The notes: generated by a model not told the origin, from the letters alone. A stretch of 7,997 nucleotides of DNA from Pseudomonadota bacterium (GCA_018241455.1 JAFEDW010000085.1:1-7997); one strand, 5' to 3'. Counted from the first letter of the stretch, positions 1-7,355 are shown. Program-made: numbers and translations.

Positions 1-1
1 G

Positions 2-1231
2 TCGCTGGCCGTTGCCGACGCGTCGCGCGGCGCGATCCAGGCCGTCACGTTGGGCACGCTGCGCTGGTATTTGCGGCTGGCGCCTGCGGTGCTGCCGCTG
101 CTGGCGCGTCCGGCCGCGCAGACCGACGTACAGCTGCGCGCACTGCTCGCTTGCGCGGCGCACCAGCTCGAGTATTCGTCGCACGCGCCATCGACGACCG
201 TGGCTGCGGCCGTCGATGCGGCGCGCCTGCTCGGTCTCGGCCACGCGGCCGGCCTCGTCAACGCGGTGCTGCGCCGCTACCTGCGCGAGCATGCGGCGTT
301 GCTGGCCGACGTCGATCGCGATCTCGCCCGCCGCACGGCGCATCCGGCCTGGTTCGTCGCGGCGCTGGCGCAGGCCTGGCCCGGTGAAATCGAATCGGTG
401 CTCGCGGCCAACAACGCGCATCCGCCGCTGGCGCTGCGTGTCGACCTGCAGCGCACGACGGTCTGCGACTACCTGCGCGAGCTCGCCGCGCACGGGCTCG
501 AGGGCGCCGCGGTCGCGGGCGTGCCGACGGCGGTCATCGTGCTGCAGCCGGTGCCCGTGGCCGAACTGCCGGGTTTTGCCGAGGGCCGCGTCTCGGTGCA
601 GGACCCGAGCGCGCAACTCGCGGCGCTGTGGCTGGCGCCGCGCGCGGGCGAGCGCGTGCTCGATGCCTGCGCCGCGCCCGGCGGCAAGAGCGGCGCGCTG
701 CTCGAGGTCGCGGGCGGCCCGATCGCGCTGACCGCCGTCGACAACGATGCCGAACGCCTGTCGCGCGTCGAGGAGAACCTCGAGCGCCTGGGCCGCACGG
801 CGCGGCTGGTGCACGCCGACCTCGGCGCGCCGCCCGACTGGTGGGATGGCGTGCCCTTCGATGCCATCCTGCTCGACGCACCCTGCACCGGCACGGGCGT
901 GATTCGTCGCCATCCGGACATCAAGCTGCTGCGGCGGGCCTCCGACAGCGTGGAATTCGCGGCGCGGCAGCTGGCGCTGCTGCGCGGCTGCTGGCCGCTG
1001 CTCAAGTCCGGCGGCCGGCTGCTGTACACGACCTGCTCGGTGCTGCCGGTGGAGAATGCGTCGGTGGTGAGCGCCTTCCTGGCGGAGCATCCCGGCGCCC
1101 GGGTGGCGCCGCTTAAGGAACCCGCGGGGATTATGACGCTCCATCCCTGTGAGCCTGGCTGGCAACGGTTGCCGGGCGCGGCCGGCGACGGCTTCTATTA
1201 TGCTTGCCTGCACAAAGAGGGGGAGGCCTAG
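2..1231 (+). CDS. rsmB: 16S rRNA (cytosine(967)-C(5))-methyltransferase RsmB, 5'-partial
   Basis: RsmB uses SAM to methylate carbon 5 of C967 in 16S rRNA. The frame is open to the left edge, and its first codons (SLAVADASRGAIQAV) already match the helical NusB-like RNA-binding domain, so the real start lies outside. The TTG at 50 is only the first possible start inside the window. The N-terminal domain runs to about 320. The Rossmann methyltransferase domain follows, with SAM motif I VLDACAAPGGKSG (about 654-692), the D-A-P-C-T-G-T-G-V motif IV (about 874-900), and YTTCSVLP with its cysteine at 1034-1036. By family knowledge that second cysteine is the catalytic nucleophile and the motif IV cysteine assists release. 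No key residue is missing. The TAG at 1229 is 15 bases before the next gene, so co-transcription with the DUF4390 gene is likely. The RsmB assignment over other m5C methyltransferases rests on the NusB-like domain and the neighbours. Confidence 0.95.
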   Translation, partial: SLAVADASRGAIQAVTLGTLRWYLRLAPAVLPLLARPAAQTDVQLRALLACAAHQLEYSSHAPSTTVAAAVDAARLLGLGHAAGLVNAVLRRYLREHAALLADVDRDLARRTAHPAWFVAALAQAWPGEIESVLAANNAHPPLALRVDLQRTTVCDYLRELAAHGLEGAAVAGVPTAVIVLQPVPVAELPGFAEGRVSVQDPSAQLAALWLAPRAGERVLDACAAPGGKSGALLEVAGGPIALTAVDNDAERLSRVEENLERLGRTARLVHADLGAPPDWWDGVPFDAILLDAPCTGTGVIRRHPDIKLLRRASDSVEFAARQLALLRGCWPLLKSGGRLLYTTCSVLPVENASVVSAFLAEHPGARVAPLKEPAGIMTLHPCEPGWQRLPGAAGDGFYYACLHKEGEA

Positions 1232-1246
1232 GGCCTGCTTGCACTG

Positions 1247-1825
1247 ATGCCCACGTTCCGCAAAGCGCTGCCGCTGCTGGCCGCCGTCCTGGCGCTGACC
1301 GGAACGGCGCATGTGCACGGCGACGATCCGCTCGACGGCGAGCTGGAAATCCGCTCCGCTTATGCCGTACCCAGCCACGGCGTGATCATGCTGAGCGCGA
1401 GCGTGGCGTATCCCAGCAGCGAGCGGCTGATCGCCTCGCTCAAGGACGGCGTGACGCTGAGCTTCGACCTCGAGTGCATCGTCACGCGGCACCGGCGCAT
1501 GTGGTTCGATGCGCAGACCGTCGACCTGGTGCGCCATCGCGAGCTCACGTACCACGTCGTGACCGACCGCTACCTGCTGCGCGATGTCGACAGCGGCGCG
1601 CAGCAGTCGTTTCCGACACTGGGGGCGGCGCTCGCCAGCCTCGGCACCGTCGAGGAGTGGCCGATAGCGGTCGATTCGCAGCTGCACGGCGACGGGCCGT
1701 GGCAGATCGCGTTGCGCGCCGGCGTGCGCCGCGGCCACATGCCCGACGCGCTGCGCGCGCTGATGTTCTGGTCGGACGCCTGGCATCGCACCAGCGACTG
1801 GTACACGTGGACGCTCGTGCGCTGA
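1247..1825 (+). CDS. DUF4390 family exported protein of unknown function
   Basis: This 192-residue protein has a short basic N-terminus (MPTFRK) and a hydrophobic stretch at residues 7-20 (ALPLLAAVLALTGT), which looks like a Sec signal peptide; cleavage near residues 20-25 would leave a periplasmic protein. The remainder looks beta-rich, with landmarks RSAYAVPSHGVIMLSASVAY, a central RHRELTYHVVTDRYLLRD, and a C-terminal GHMPDALRALMFWSDAWH. This pattern and the place between rsmB and an ntrY-like kinase match the DUF4390 family, whose function I do not know. The ATG at 1247 has no close Shine-Dalgarno; the nearest, GGGGGAGG at 1219-1226, is 20 bases upstream. The stop overlaps the kinase start. 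A role in supplying or modulating a signal for the adjacent membrane kinase is my inference from context only. Alternatively it serves a separate envelope function and merely shares the transcript. Confidence 0.85.
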   Translation: MPTFRKALPLLAAVLALTGTAHVHGDDPLDGELEIRSAYAVPSHGVIMLSASVAYPSSERLIASLKDGVTLSFDLECIVTRHRRMWFDAQTVDLVRHRELTYHVVTDRYLLRDVDSGAQQSFPTLGAALASLGTVEEWPIAVDSQLHGDGPWQIALRAGVRRGHMPDALRALMFWSDAWHRTSDWYTWTLVR

Positions 1826-4014
1826 AACGCTGGGCGCCGCGCGCGCTGACGCTGCTCGGCAGCATCACCGGCGTGTGGGCGCTGCTGCTGCTGGCGCACA
1901 GCGCCGAGAATTCCGCCGACTTCAACCGCCGCCAGCCATGGATCATCCTGCTGAACATCTGCGCGGTGCTGGCGCTGGGCGTGCTGCTGGCGCGCAAGCT
2001 GTGGCAGTTGTACGCGGACTACCGCGACCATGTGCCGGGTTCGCGGCTGACGGCACGCACGGTGGGCATGTTCGGCACGCTGGTGGTGGTGCCGCTGCTG
2101 ATCGTGTACCTGTTCGCGCTCGAGTTCCTGAATTACGGCATCGACAGCTGGTTCCGCGTCGAGATCAAGCAGGGCCTGAACGACGCGCTGGTGCTGTCGC
2201 GCTCGGCGCTCGAACTGCGCCTGCGCGAGCAGTCGCGCCGCACCGAGAACTTCGCGCGCGCGATCTCGGGCCTGAACGGCCCGGACCTGGCGGTGCGGCT
2301 CGATGCCGAGCGCCGCGCGGCGCAGGCCGCCGACGTCACGGTCTACGATCCGGGCGGGCGCGCGCTGAACTTCAGCACCGCGAATGCCGGCACAGCGCTG
2401 CCGGTGCCGCCGCCGGCGGAGTTGAAGCTGCAGATCGCCGCCGGCCACAGCTACTTCGCGTTGCAGCCGGGCGGCGCCGGCCACGCGACGATCGTCACCG
2501 CGGCACCGCTGCCGCGCGCCGCGCGCGTGCCGCCCGGGCGTTTCCTCGTGGTGAACTATGAAGTGCCCGGCGAATTGTCCGGCCTCGGCGATGCCGTGCA
2601 GGCCGCCTATTCGAACTACGGCGACATGTCGGCGACGCGCGAGCCGCTGAAGATCAATTTCATTCTGACTTTGACGCTGGTGCTGCTGATCACGATGCTG
2701 GCCGCGGTCTACGGCGCGATCTGGTCGGCGCAGCGGCTGACGCGGCCGGTCAAGGACCTGATCGCCGGCACGCGCGCGGTCGGCAAGGGCGACTTCGCCA
2801 TGCGGCTGGCGCTCCCGTCGCGCGACGAGATGGGATTCCTGGTGCACTCGTTCAATGACATGACCAAGCGGCTGCGGCGCACCAGCGAGGAGGCGGCGCT
2901 GGGTCGCCAGGCGGTCGAACGCGAGCGCGAACGGCTGGCGGTGATCCTCTCGCGCCTGTCGAGCGGCGTGCTGGTGGTCGACGAGGCGCTGCAGCTGCGC
3001 AGCGCCAATCCGTCGGCCGGCATGATCCTGGGCGGCGACCTGGCCGGCATGGTCGGGCAGAGCCTGACCGCCGCGGCCGCGGGTGCCGCGCCGCTGGTGG
3101 CGGAGTTCGTCGCCGCGCTGAGCGCGCGCCTCGCGCAGGGTGACCGTGAGTGGCGCGAGCAGCTGGTACTCGATGGCGAGGCCGGCACGCGCATGCTGCT
3201 GTGGGCCTGCACCCCGTTGCCACACACCAGCGCCAGCGAGGATCCGGGCCTGGTGATCGTGTTCGAGGACGTGACCGCGCTGCTGACCGCGCAGCGCAAC
3301 GCGGCCTGGGGCGAGGTCGCGCGGCGCCTCGCGCACGAGATCAAGAACCCGCTGACGCCGATCCAGCTGTCGGCCGAGCAGCTCAAGCGCAAGCTCCTGC
3401 CGGGCCTCGATACCGAGCATGCGCGGCTGCTCGAGCGCGCCACGCACACGATCGTGCAGCAGGTCGATGCGATGAAGCAGATGGTCAACGCGTTCACCGA
3501 CTATGCCCGCGCGCCCGAGGTGCAGCTGGCGCAGTTCAGCCTCAACCAGCTGACCGCCGAAGTGGTCGAGCTGTACCGCCTGCAGGATCCGGGCGTGGCC
3601 ATCGTCATGGAACTCGACCCGGAGCTGCCGGAGATCGAGGCCGACCGGGGCCGGGTACGCCAGATCCTCGCCAACCTGCTCAGCAACGGCATCGAGGCGC
3701 TCGCCGGGGTCACCGGCGCGGCGATCACGGTGCGCACCCGGTGGCTGCGCACGGTCAAGCCGGCGCAGGCGGAAATCACGGTCAGTGACAACGGGCCCGG
3801 CTTCCGCGAGGATATCCTCCGCCGCGCCTTCGAGCCCTACGTGACCAGCAAGGCGCGCGGCACGGGCTTGGGCCTGGCGATCGTCCAGCGTATCGTGGAA
3901 GAACACGGTGGCCGGATCAGCGCCGAGAACCTGGCCGCCGGCGGGGCGCGCATCCGCGTGCTGCTGCCGGCCACGGCGGACAAACGCACGGAGTTGCGGA
4001 GGGAGCGGGCATGA
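1807..4014 (+). CDS. ntrY: NtrY-like membrane sensor histidine kinase (4 TM, HAMP, PAS, HisKA, HATPase)
   Basis: This is an inner-membrane sensor kinase of about 735 residues, a usual NtrY length. Hydrophobic helices lie at about residues 14-30, 46-62, 86-105 and 283-303, with an extracytoplasmic region of about 175 residues between the last two. A HAMP linker follows (RLTRPVKDLIAGTRAVGKGD), then a PAS domain from about residue 375 (LSSGVLVVDEALQLRSANPS). The H-box is RRLAHEIKNPLTPIQLSAEQ, with the phosphoacceptor histidine at about residue 510 (3334-3336). The HATPase domain has its N-box NLLSNGIEAL (from 3673), G1 SDNGPGF (from 3784) and G2 GTGLGLAIV (about 3859-3885). All catalytic boxes are intact. 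The frame stays open far upstream across the DUF4390 gene, but that part reads as noise. The GTG at 1807 is the last conventional start that keeps the first helix; it overlaps the upstream gene by 19 bases and lacks a clear Shine-Dalgarno. It should phosphorylate the NtrX-like product. The stimulus is unknown, and nothing nearby points to nitrogen metabolism. Confidence 0.9.
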   Translation: MDARALKRWAPRALTLLGSITGVWALLLLAHSAENSADFNRRQPWIILLNICAVLALGVLLARKLWQLYADYRDHVPGSRLTARTVGMFGTLVVVPLLIVYLFALEFLNYGIDSWFRVEIKQGLNDALVLSRSALELRLREQSRRTENFARAISGLNGPDLAVRLDAERRAAQAADVTVYDPGGRALNFSTANAGTALPVPPPAELKLQIAAGHSYFALQPGGAGHATIVTAAPLPRAARVPPGRFLVVNYEVPGELSGLGDAVQAAYSNYGDMSATREPLKINFILTLTLVLLITMLAAVYGAIWSAQRLTRPVKDLIAGTRAVGKGDFAMRLALPSRDEMGFLVHSFNDMTKRLRRTSEEAALGRQAVERERERLAVILSRLSSGVLVVDEALQLRSANPSAGMILGGDLAGMVGQSLTAAAAGAAPLVAEFVAALSARLAQGDREWREQLVLDGEAGTRMLLWACTPLPHTSASEDPGLVIVFEDVTALLTAQRNAAWGEVARRLAHEIKNPLTPIQLSAEQLKRKLLPGLDTEHARLLERATHTIVQQVDAMKQMVNAFTDYARAPEVQLAQFSLNQLTAEVVELYRLQDPGVAIVMELDPELPEIEADRGRVRQILANLLSNGIEALAGVTGAAITVRTRWLRTVKPAQAEITVSDNGPGFREDILRRAFEPYVTSKARGTGLGLAIVQRIVEEHGGRISAENLAAGGARIRVLLPATADKRTELRRERA
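3998..4005 (+). promoter_or_regulatory. Shine-Dalgarno for the ntrX-like gene
   Basis: The run GGAGGGAG ends five bases before the ATG at 4011 and lies inside the last codons of the kinase gene. It is the clearest ribosome binding site in the window and decides the start inside the ATGA overlap, favouring 4011 over the out-of-frame ATG at 4015. Confidence 0.8.
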
Positions 4015-5363
4015 ATGCGAGCCGGATTCTCGTGGTCGACGACGAGGCGGACATCCGCCGCCTGCTGCAGGAGATCCTCAGCGAGGAAGGCCACGACGTC
4101 GACGTCGCCGCCGACGCCGCGCAGGCACGCGCCGCGCGCGCACGCTCGGCACCCGACCTGGTGCTGCTCGATATCTGGATGCCCGACACCGACGGCATCA
4201 CGCTGCTGCGCGAGTGGTCCGGCGATGCGCGCCATGATTGCCCGGTGGTGATGATGTCCGGCCACGGCACGGTCGAGACCGCGGTCGAGGCGACGCGCCT
4301 CGGCGCGTTTGATTTCATCGAGAAGCCGCTGTCGCTCGCCAAGCTGCTGCCGACCGTCAAGCGCGCGCTCGACGCGCGCCGCACGCGCCAGGCGAGCGGC
4401 CACGTGGCCACGCGCGCGCAGGCGCCGCTCCACGGCCGCTCGCGCGTCGCACTGCAGCTGCGCAGCGAGTTGCTGCGGCTGGCCGCGTATCCGGCACCGC
4501 TGCTGCTGATCGCCGAGCCCGGCAGCGAGACCGAGGCGCTGGCGCGCTTCGTGCACCAGTCCGGTCCGCGCGCCAGCGGTCCGTTCATCAGCTGCAACCC
4601 GCGCGCGCTGCAGGACGAGCAGGCGGCGGCGGCGCTGCTCGGTTCGCAGGCGCAACCGGGGCTGCTCGAACAGGCGACCGGCGGCACTTTGTACCTGGGT
4701 GATATCGAAGAGCTGCCCGACAGCGCGCGGCGCCTGCTGGCCGGTGTGCTCGAAGGCGGCGAGTACGCGCGAGGTAACCAGGGCGTGCGAGCCAAGTTCG
4801 ACGCGCGCGTCATCGGCACGGCGCTGCCCGGCATCGAGGGCCGCGCCGGCGGCTCGGGGCTGAGCCGCGACCTGTACGCGCAGCTCGCGGTGCTGCCGTT
4901 GCGCGTGCCGCCACTGCGTGAATATGCCGAGGACGTGCCCGACCTGCTGCGCCAGTGCGTCGACCAGCTGACCGAGGGCGAGCAGCTGCAGTTCCGCCGC
5001 TGCAGCGTCGCGGCGCAGAACCGCCTGCGCAACTACCCGTGGCCCGACAACCTGCGCGAACTGCGCAACCTGCTGCGCCGGCTGCTGCTGCGCGGCGGGC
5101 CGGAGGAGATCTCGCTCGAGGAAGTGGAGCGCGAACTGGCGGCGCAGGCGCCGATCGATGCGCCGCTGGTCAAGCAGGACCTGCTCTCGCTGCCGATGCG
5201 CGAGGCGCGCGAGCACTTCGAGCGCGCCTACCTGCAGCAGCAGCTGCAGCTATGCGGCGGCAAGGTCGGGCAGCTCGCCAAGCGCGTCGGCATGGAGCGC
5301 ACGCACCTGTACCGCAAGCTCCGTTCGCTCGGCATCGAGATCAGCCACAACGCCGAGGACTAG
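4011..5363 (+). CDS. ntrX: NtrX-like response regulator with degenerate AAA+ domain and Fis-type HTH
   Basis: This 450-residue cytoplasmic regulator is presumably the partner of the preceding kinase. The receiver domain (residues 1-120) is complete: acidic pocket VVDDE at 8-12, phosphoacceptor D54 in LLDIWMPD, S83, and K105 in FIEKPLS. A central domain aligned to the sigma-54-activator AAA+ fold spans about 140-375, still ending in YPWPDNLRELRNLLRR, but its functional motifs are lost. Where Walker A should be it reads IAEPGSETE (167-175), without the lysine. GAFTGA is absent between ALLGSQ and GLLEQA (about 208-221). Walker B reads GGTLYLGDI instead of the usual LFLDEI. The arginine-finger segment is LSRDLYAQL instead of the usual FREDLYYRL. 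The last 60 residues hold a Fis-type helix-turn-helix (GKVGQLAKRVGMERTHLYRKLRSLGI), so DNA binding is probably kept. The start overlaps the kinase stop as ATGA, implying translational coupling. By inference it acts as a phosphorylation-switched DNA-binding protein independent of sigma-54, either repressing or helping a sigma-70-type polymerase. Confidence 0.9.
   Translation: MNASRILVVDDEADIRRLLQEILSEEGHDVDVAADAAQARAARARSAPDLVLLDIWMPDTDGITLLREWSGDARHDCPVVMMSGHGTVETAVEATRLGAFDFIEKPLSLAKLLPTVKRALDARRTRQASGHVATRAQAPLHGRSRVALQLRSELLRLAAYPAPLLLIAEPGSETEALARFVHQSGPRASGPFISCNPRALQDEQAAAALLGSQAQPGLLEQATGGTLYLGDIEELPDSARRLLAGVLEGGEYARGNQGVRAKFDARVIGTALPGIEGRAGGSGLSRDLYAQLAVLPLRVPPLREYAEDVPDLLRQCVDQLTEGEQLQFRRCSVAAQNRLRNYPWPDNLRELRNLLRRLLLRGGPEEISLEEVERELAAQAPIDAPLVKQDLLSLPMREAREHFERAYLQQQLQLCGGKVGQLAKRVGMERTHLYRKLRSLGIEISHNAED
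5360..5363. other. Shared palindromic CTAG containing stop codons of both convergent genes
   Basis: On the plus strand TAG at 5361-5363 ends the ntrX-like gene. On the minus strand the complement of 5360-5362 is also TAG and ends the DUF1365 gene. The four-base palindrome thus serves both strands and the two coding regions overlap by four bases. I see no obvious GC-hairpin plus T-run terminator on either side. Confidence 0.9.
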
Positions 5364-6115
5364 GCTCGCTCCCGGGGCGGCTCGAAGTAGGGCATGCCGC
5401 GCAGGCGCAGGCGCAGCGCCTGCCAGTAGATGCGCGCGAGCATGCCGAGGCCGGATGCGGGCACGTCCAGCAGCAGCGCGGCCAGCCTCGGGCCGGTCAT
5501 CTCCTGGCGTTGCAGGTCCAGCGCGGCGCTGAACACGACGCGGTCCTCGCGCCGGTTGACCATGACGATGCCGAGGTCTTGGCCCGGTTCGGTGAACGCC
5601 CAGTCGTATTGCATCTGCATCGGCATGAACGGCGAGACGTGGAAGCACTTGTCGAATCGCGTGCGCAACCGATCGCCCGGCCGCCGTTCGCCGCCGGCCG
5701 TGACCACATAACGGTGGCGCTGGTTCCACGGCGTGTTGGTGATCTCGGCGACGATCGCCTCGACACGCTCGCCGCGCGCGTCGTAGCAGTAATAGAACGA
5801 CACCGGGTTGAAGCTCAGCCCGTAGAGCCGCAGCTGCGTCAGCAGGCGGATCGGTCCCTGCGGCCGCGAGCCCGTGTGCGCCGCGACGCAATCGCGCACC
5901 GCGTCTTCGAGCGGTTGGCGCGGATCGCCGAGGTAGTCCTCGCGGCGGAAACTGCCGACGTTGGCGCGATCGCAGGACCACAGCCAGCGATGGCGGAAGA
6001 CCGTGGGCAGTTCGGCCAGGTCGAGCCACAGGAGCGAAGAGGCGTAGCTGAACTCGTGGCGCCGCGGCTCGCGCCGGCTGTGGCTAACCCGCCCGGTATA
6101 GAGCGCGCTGTTCAT
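5360..6115 (-). CDS. DUF1365 (COG3496) family protein
   Basis: This 251-residue protein has the DUF1365 family's opening, MNSALYTGRVSHSRREPRRH followed by FSYASSLLWLDL, and the core RLLTQLRLYGLSFNPVSFYY, EITNTPWNQRHRYVV and FDKCFHVSPFMPMQMQYDW. Length is within the usual 240-280. There is no signal peptide and no clear membrane helix, so it is probably cytoplasmic or membrane-peripheral. The family's biochemical function is not established to my knowledge. It commonly sits between a COG2907 flavoprotein and a cyclopropane-fatty-acid-synthase-like methyltransferase, which suggests work on membrane acyl chains. The ATG at 6115 is chosen because it begins the conserved family N-terminus; the open frame upstream reads as noise inside the flavoprotein gene. 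An AGGA lies only two bases from this ATG, which is tight. The gene overlaps the upstream flavoprotein by 32 bases, implying coupled translation, and is the last gene of its operon. Confidence 0.9.
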   Translation of the reverse strand: MNSALYTGRVSHSRREPRRHEFSYASSLLWLDLAELPTVFRHRWLWSCDRANVGSFRREDYLGDPRQPLEDAVRDCVAAHTGSRPQGPIRLLTQLRLYGLSFNPVSFYYCYDARGERVEAIVAEITNTPWNQRHRYVVTAGGERRPGDRLRTRFDKCFHVSPFMPMQMQYDWAFTEPGQDLGIVMVNRREDRVVFSAALDLQRQEMTGPRLAALLLDVPASGLGMLARIYWQALRLRLRGMPYFEPPRERA

Positions 6116-7355
6116 GGTCCTGCTCGAAGTGGGCCACCGCCTGCAGCGCGCTGGCCACGCCGTCCTCGTGGAAACCGTTGCGCCACCAGGCGCCGCAATA
6201 ATATATGCCGCGCTCGCCGTTGAGTTGCCGGTGCAGCGCCTGCGCCCGCGTCGAGGCCGGCGAGAACAACGGGTGCTCGTAGCGCACTTCCGCCAGCACG
6301 CGGCGCGGATCGATCGCATCGGAGCGGTTCAGCGTGACCAGGAAGCGCGTCGGCGCATCCAGGGCCTGCAGCACGTTCATGTCGTAGGTCAGGCAGACCG
6401 GCGCTTCGCGATCGCTCATCACATGGTAATTCCAGGCGGCCCAGGCGCGGCGGCAGGTGGGCAGGAGCGATGCGTCGGTGTGCAGCACGGCGATGTTGGT
6501 CTGGTACGGAATCGCGCCCAGCACCTGCCGCTCGAGCGGCGTTGGTTCGGCATGCAGCGCCAGCGCCTGGTCGCTGTGGCAGGCCATGAACACGCGATCG
6601 AAACGCTCCGGCTCCGAGCCGTGCGCGAACACGAACAGGCCGGCGCCGGTGTGGCGCACGCACTGCACCGGGCTGCGCAGCCGGATGCGATGGCGGAACG
6701 GCGCGACCAGCCGGTCGACGTAGCGCTGCGAACCGCCGACGATGGAGCGCCACGCCAGCGGCTTGCCCATGCTGAGCATGCCGTGATTCTGCAGGAAGCG
6801 GATGAAGAACTGCGCCGGGAACTTGAGCATCAGCCCCGGCCGCGTCGACCAGATCGCGGCGCCCATCGGTACGATGTAATGATCGATGAACGAGGCGCTG
6901 TAGCCTTCGGCGCGCAGGTACTCGCCCAACGGGATTTCCGCCACGCCGGCCGCGAGCAGCCCGGGCGCGCGGGCATTGAAGCGGCGAATCTCCAGCAGCG
7001 TGCGCCAGAATGCCGCGCTCACCAGGTTGCGCCGCTGCGCGAAGATCGTGTTCGCGTTGGTGCCGCAGTACTCGAGCCCGATGCGTTCGTTGCGCACCGA
7101 GAAACTCATCTGGCTGGGCTGCGTCTCGACCTTGAGCGTGGCCAGCAGCCGCGTGAATTCGGGATAGTTGTCCTCGTTGTAGACGATGAAACCCGAATCG
7201 ATGTCGAAGCGCCCGCCGCCGTAGTCGACGCGATGCGTGTGCGCGTGGCCGCCGGCGCGGTCGCCCGCCTCGTAGACGACGATCTCGTGGCGGCGATACA
7301 GCCGGTGGGCGACGACATTGCCGGCGATGCCGCTGCCGATGATCGCGATCTTCAC
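6084..7355 (-). CDS. FAD-dependent oxidoreductase, amine-oxidase fold (COG2907)
   Basis: This flavoprotein is about 423 residues long. The N-terminal dinucleotide-binding fold is plain: IAIIGSGIAGNVVAHRL (GxGxxG at residues 7-12), an acidic residue at the end of the second strand (E29 in VVYEAGDRAGGHAHTH), then FDIDSGFIVYNEDNYP. The C-terminal FAD-closing segment is YYCGAWWRNGFHEDGVASAL at about 385-404. This pattern is that of COG2907, a predicted NAD/FAD-binding amine-oxidase-type family, not a characterised monoamine oxidase. The substrate is unknown; neighbours of this family suggest a membrane fatty acyl chain. The start is set at GTG 7355, giving MKIAIIGSG as expected; the ATG at 7382 would add nine residues (ETARWGAAV) ahead of the fold. 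GTG 7355 overlaps the stop of the upstream gene as GTGA, and a G-rich GGTGGGG stretch upstream may serve as Shine-Dalgarno. A carotenoid desaturase-like role is possible from the fold but less likely from context. Confidence 0.9.
   Translation of the reverse strand: MKIAIIGSGIAGNVVAHRLYRRHEIVVYEAGDRAGGHAHTHRVDYGGGRFDIDSGFIVYNEDNYPEFTRLLATLKVETQPSQMSFSVRNERIGLEYCGTNANTIFAQRRNLVSAAFWRTLLEIRRFNARAPGLLAAGVAEIPLGEYLRAEGYSASFIDHYIVPMGAAIWSTRPGLMLKFPAQFFIRFLQNHGMLSMGKPLAWRSIVGGSQRYVDRLVAPFRHRIRLRSPVQCVRHTGAGLFVFAHGSEPERFDRVFMACHSDQALALHAEPTPLERQVLGAIPYQTNIAVLHTDASLLPTCRRAWAAWNYHVMSDREAPVCLTYDMNVLQALDAPTRFLVTLNRSDAIDPRRVLAEVRYEHPLFSPASTRAQALHRQLNGERGIYYCGAWWRNGFHEDGVASALQAVAHFEQDHEQRALYRAG

Noticed and set aside
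1169..1201. Possible promoter before the DUF4390 gene (TTGCCG and TATTAT)
   Set aside because: The spacing is 21 bases and the -35 matches at only four of six positions. The TATTAT is explained by F-Y-Y codons at the conserved end of rsmB.
1204..1806. The upstream part of the open kinase frame as a real N-terminal extension
   Set aside because: It overlaps the DUF4390 gene in another frame, is rich in Arg and Ala with no fold signal, and sits before a natural first transmembrane helix.
1879..1893. CTG-repeat-like runs in the kinase gene
   Set aside because: They are leucine codons of transmembrane helices in a GC-rich genome, not a separate repeat element.
1570..3906. A 778-codon open frame antisense to the kinase gene
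   Set aside because: Its residues are rich in Arg, Gln, His and Ala with no recognisable domain, and it mirrors a strongly supported kinase. High-GC third positions leave the opposite strand free of stops.
3837..5216. A 459-codon antisense frame across the ntrX-like gene
   Set aside because: Low-complexity Arg/Gln/Ala composition, no motifs, and complete overlap with a clear response regulator.
4011..5363. Frameshift or sequencing error as the cause of the lost Walker motifs
   Set aside because: The frame is continuous, flanking AAA+ segments align in the same frame on both sides of each altered motif, and codon use is uniform. The loss looks evolved.
4955..6223. A 422-codon plus-strand frame spanning the convergent junction
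   Set aside because: It runs out of frame through ntrX and antisense to the DUF1365 gene with no domain signal; a fusion across the junction is not supported.
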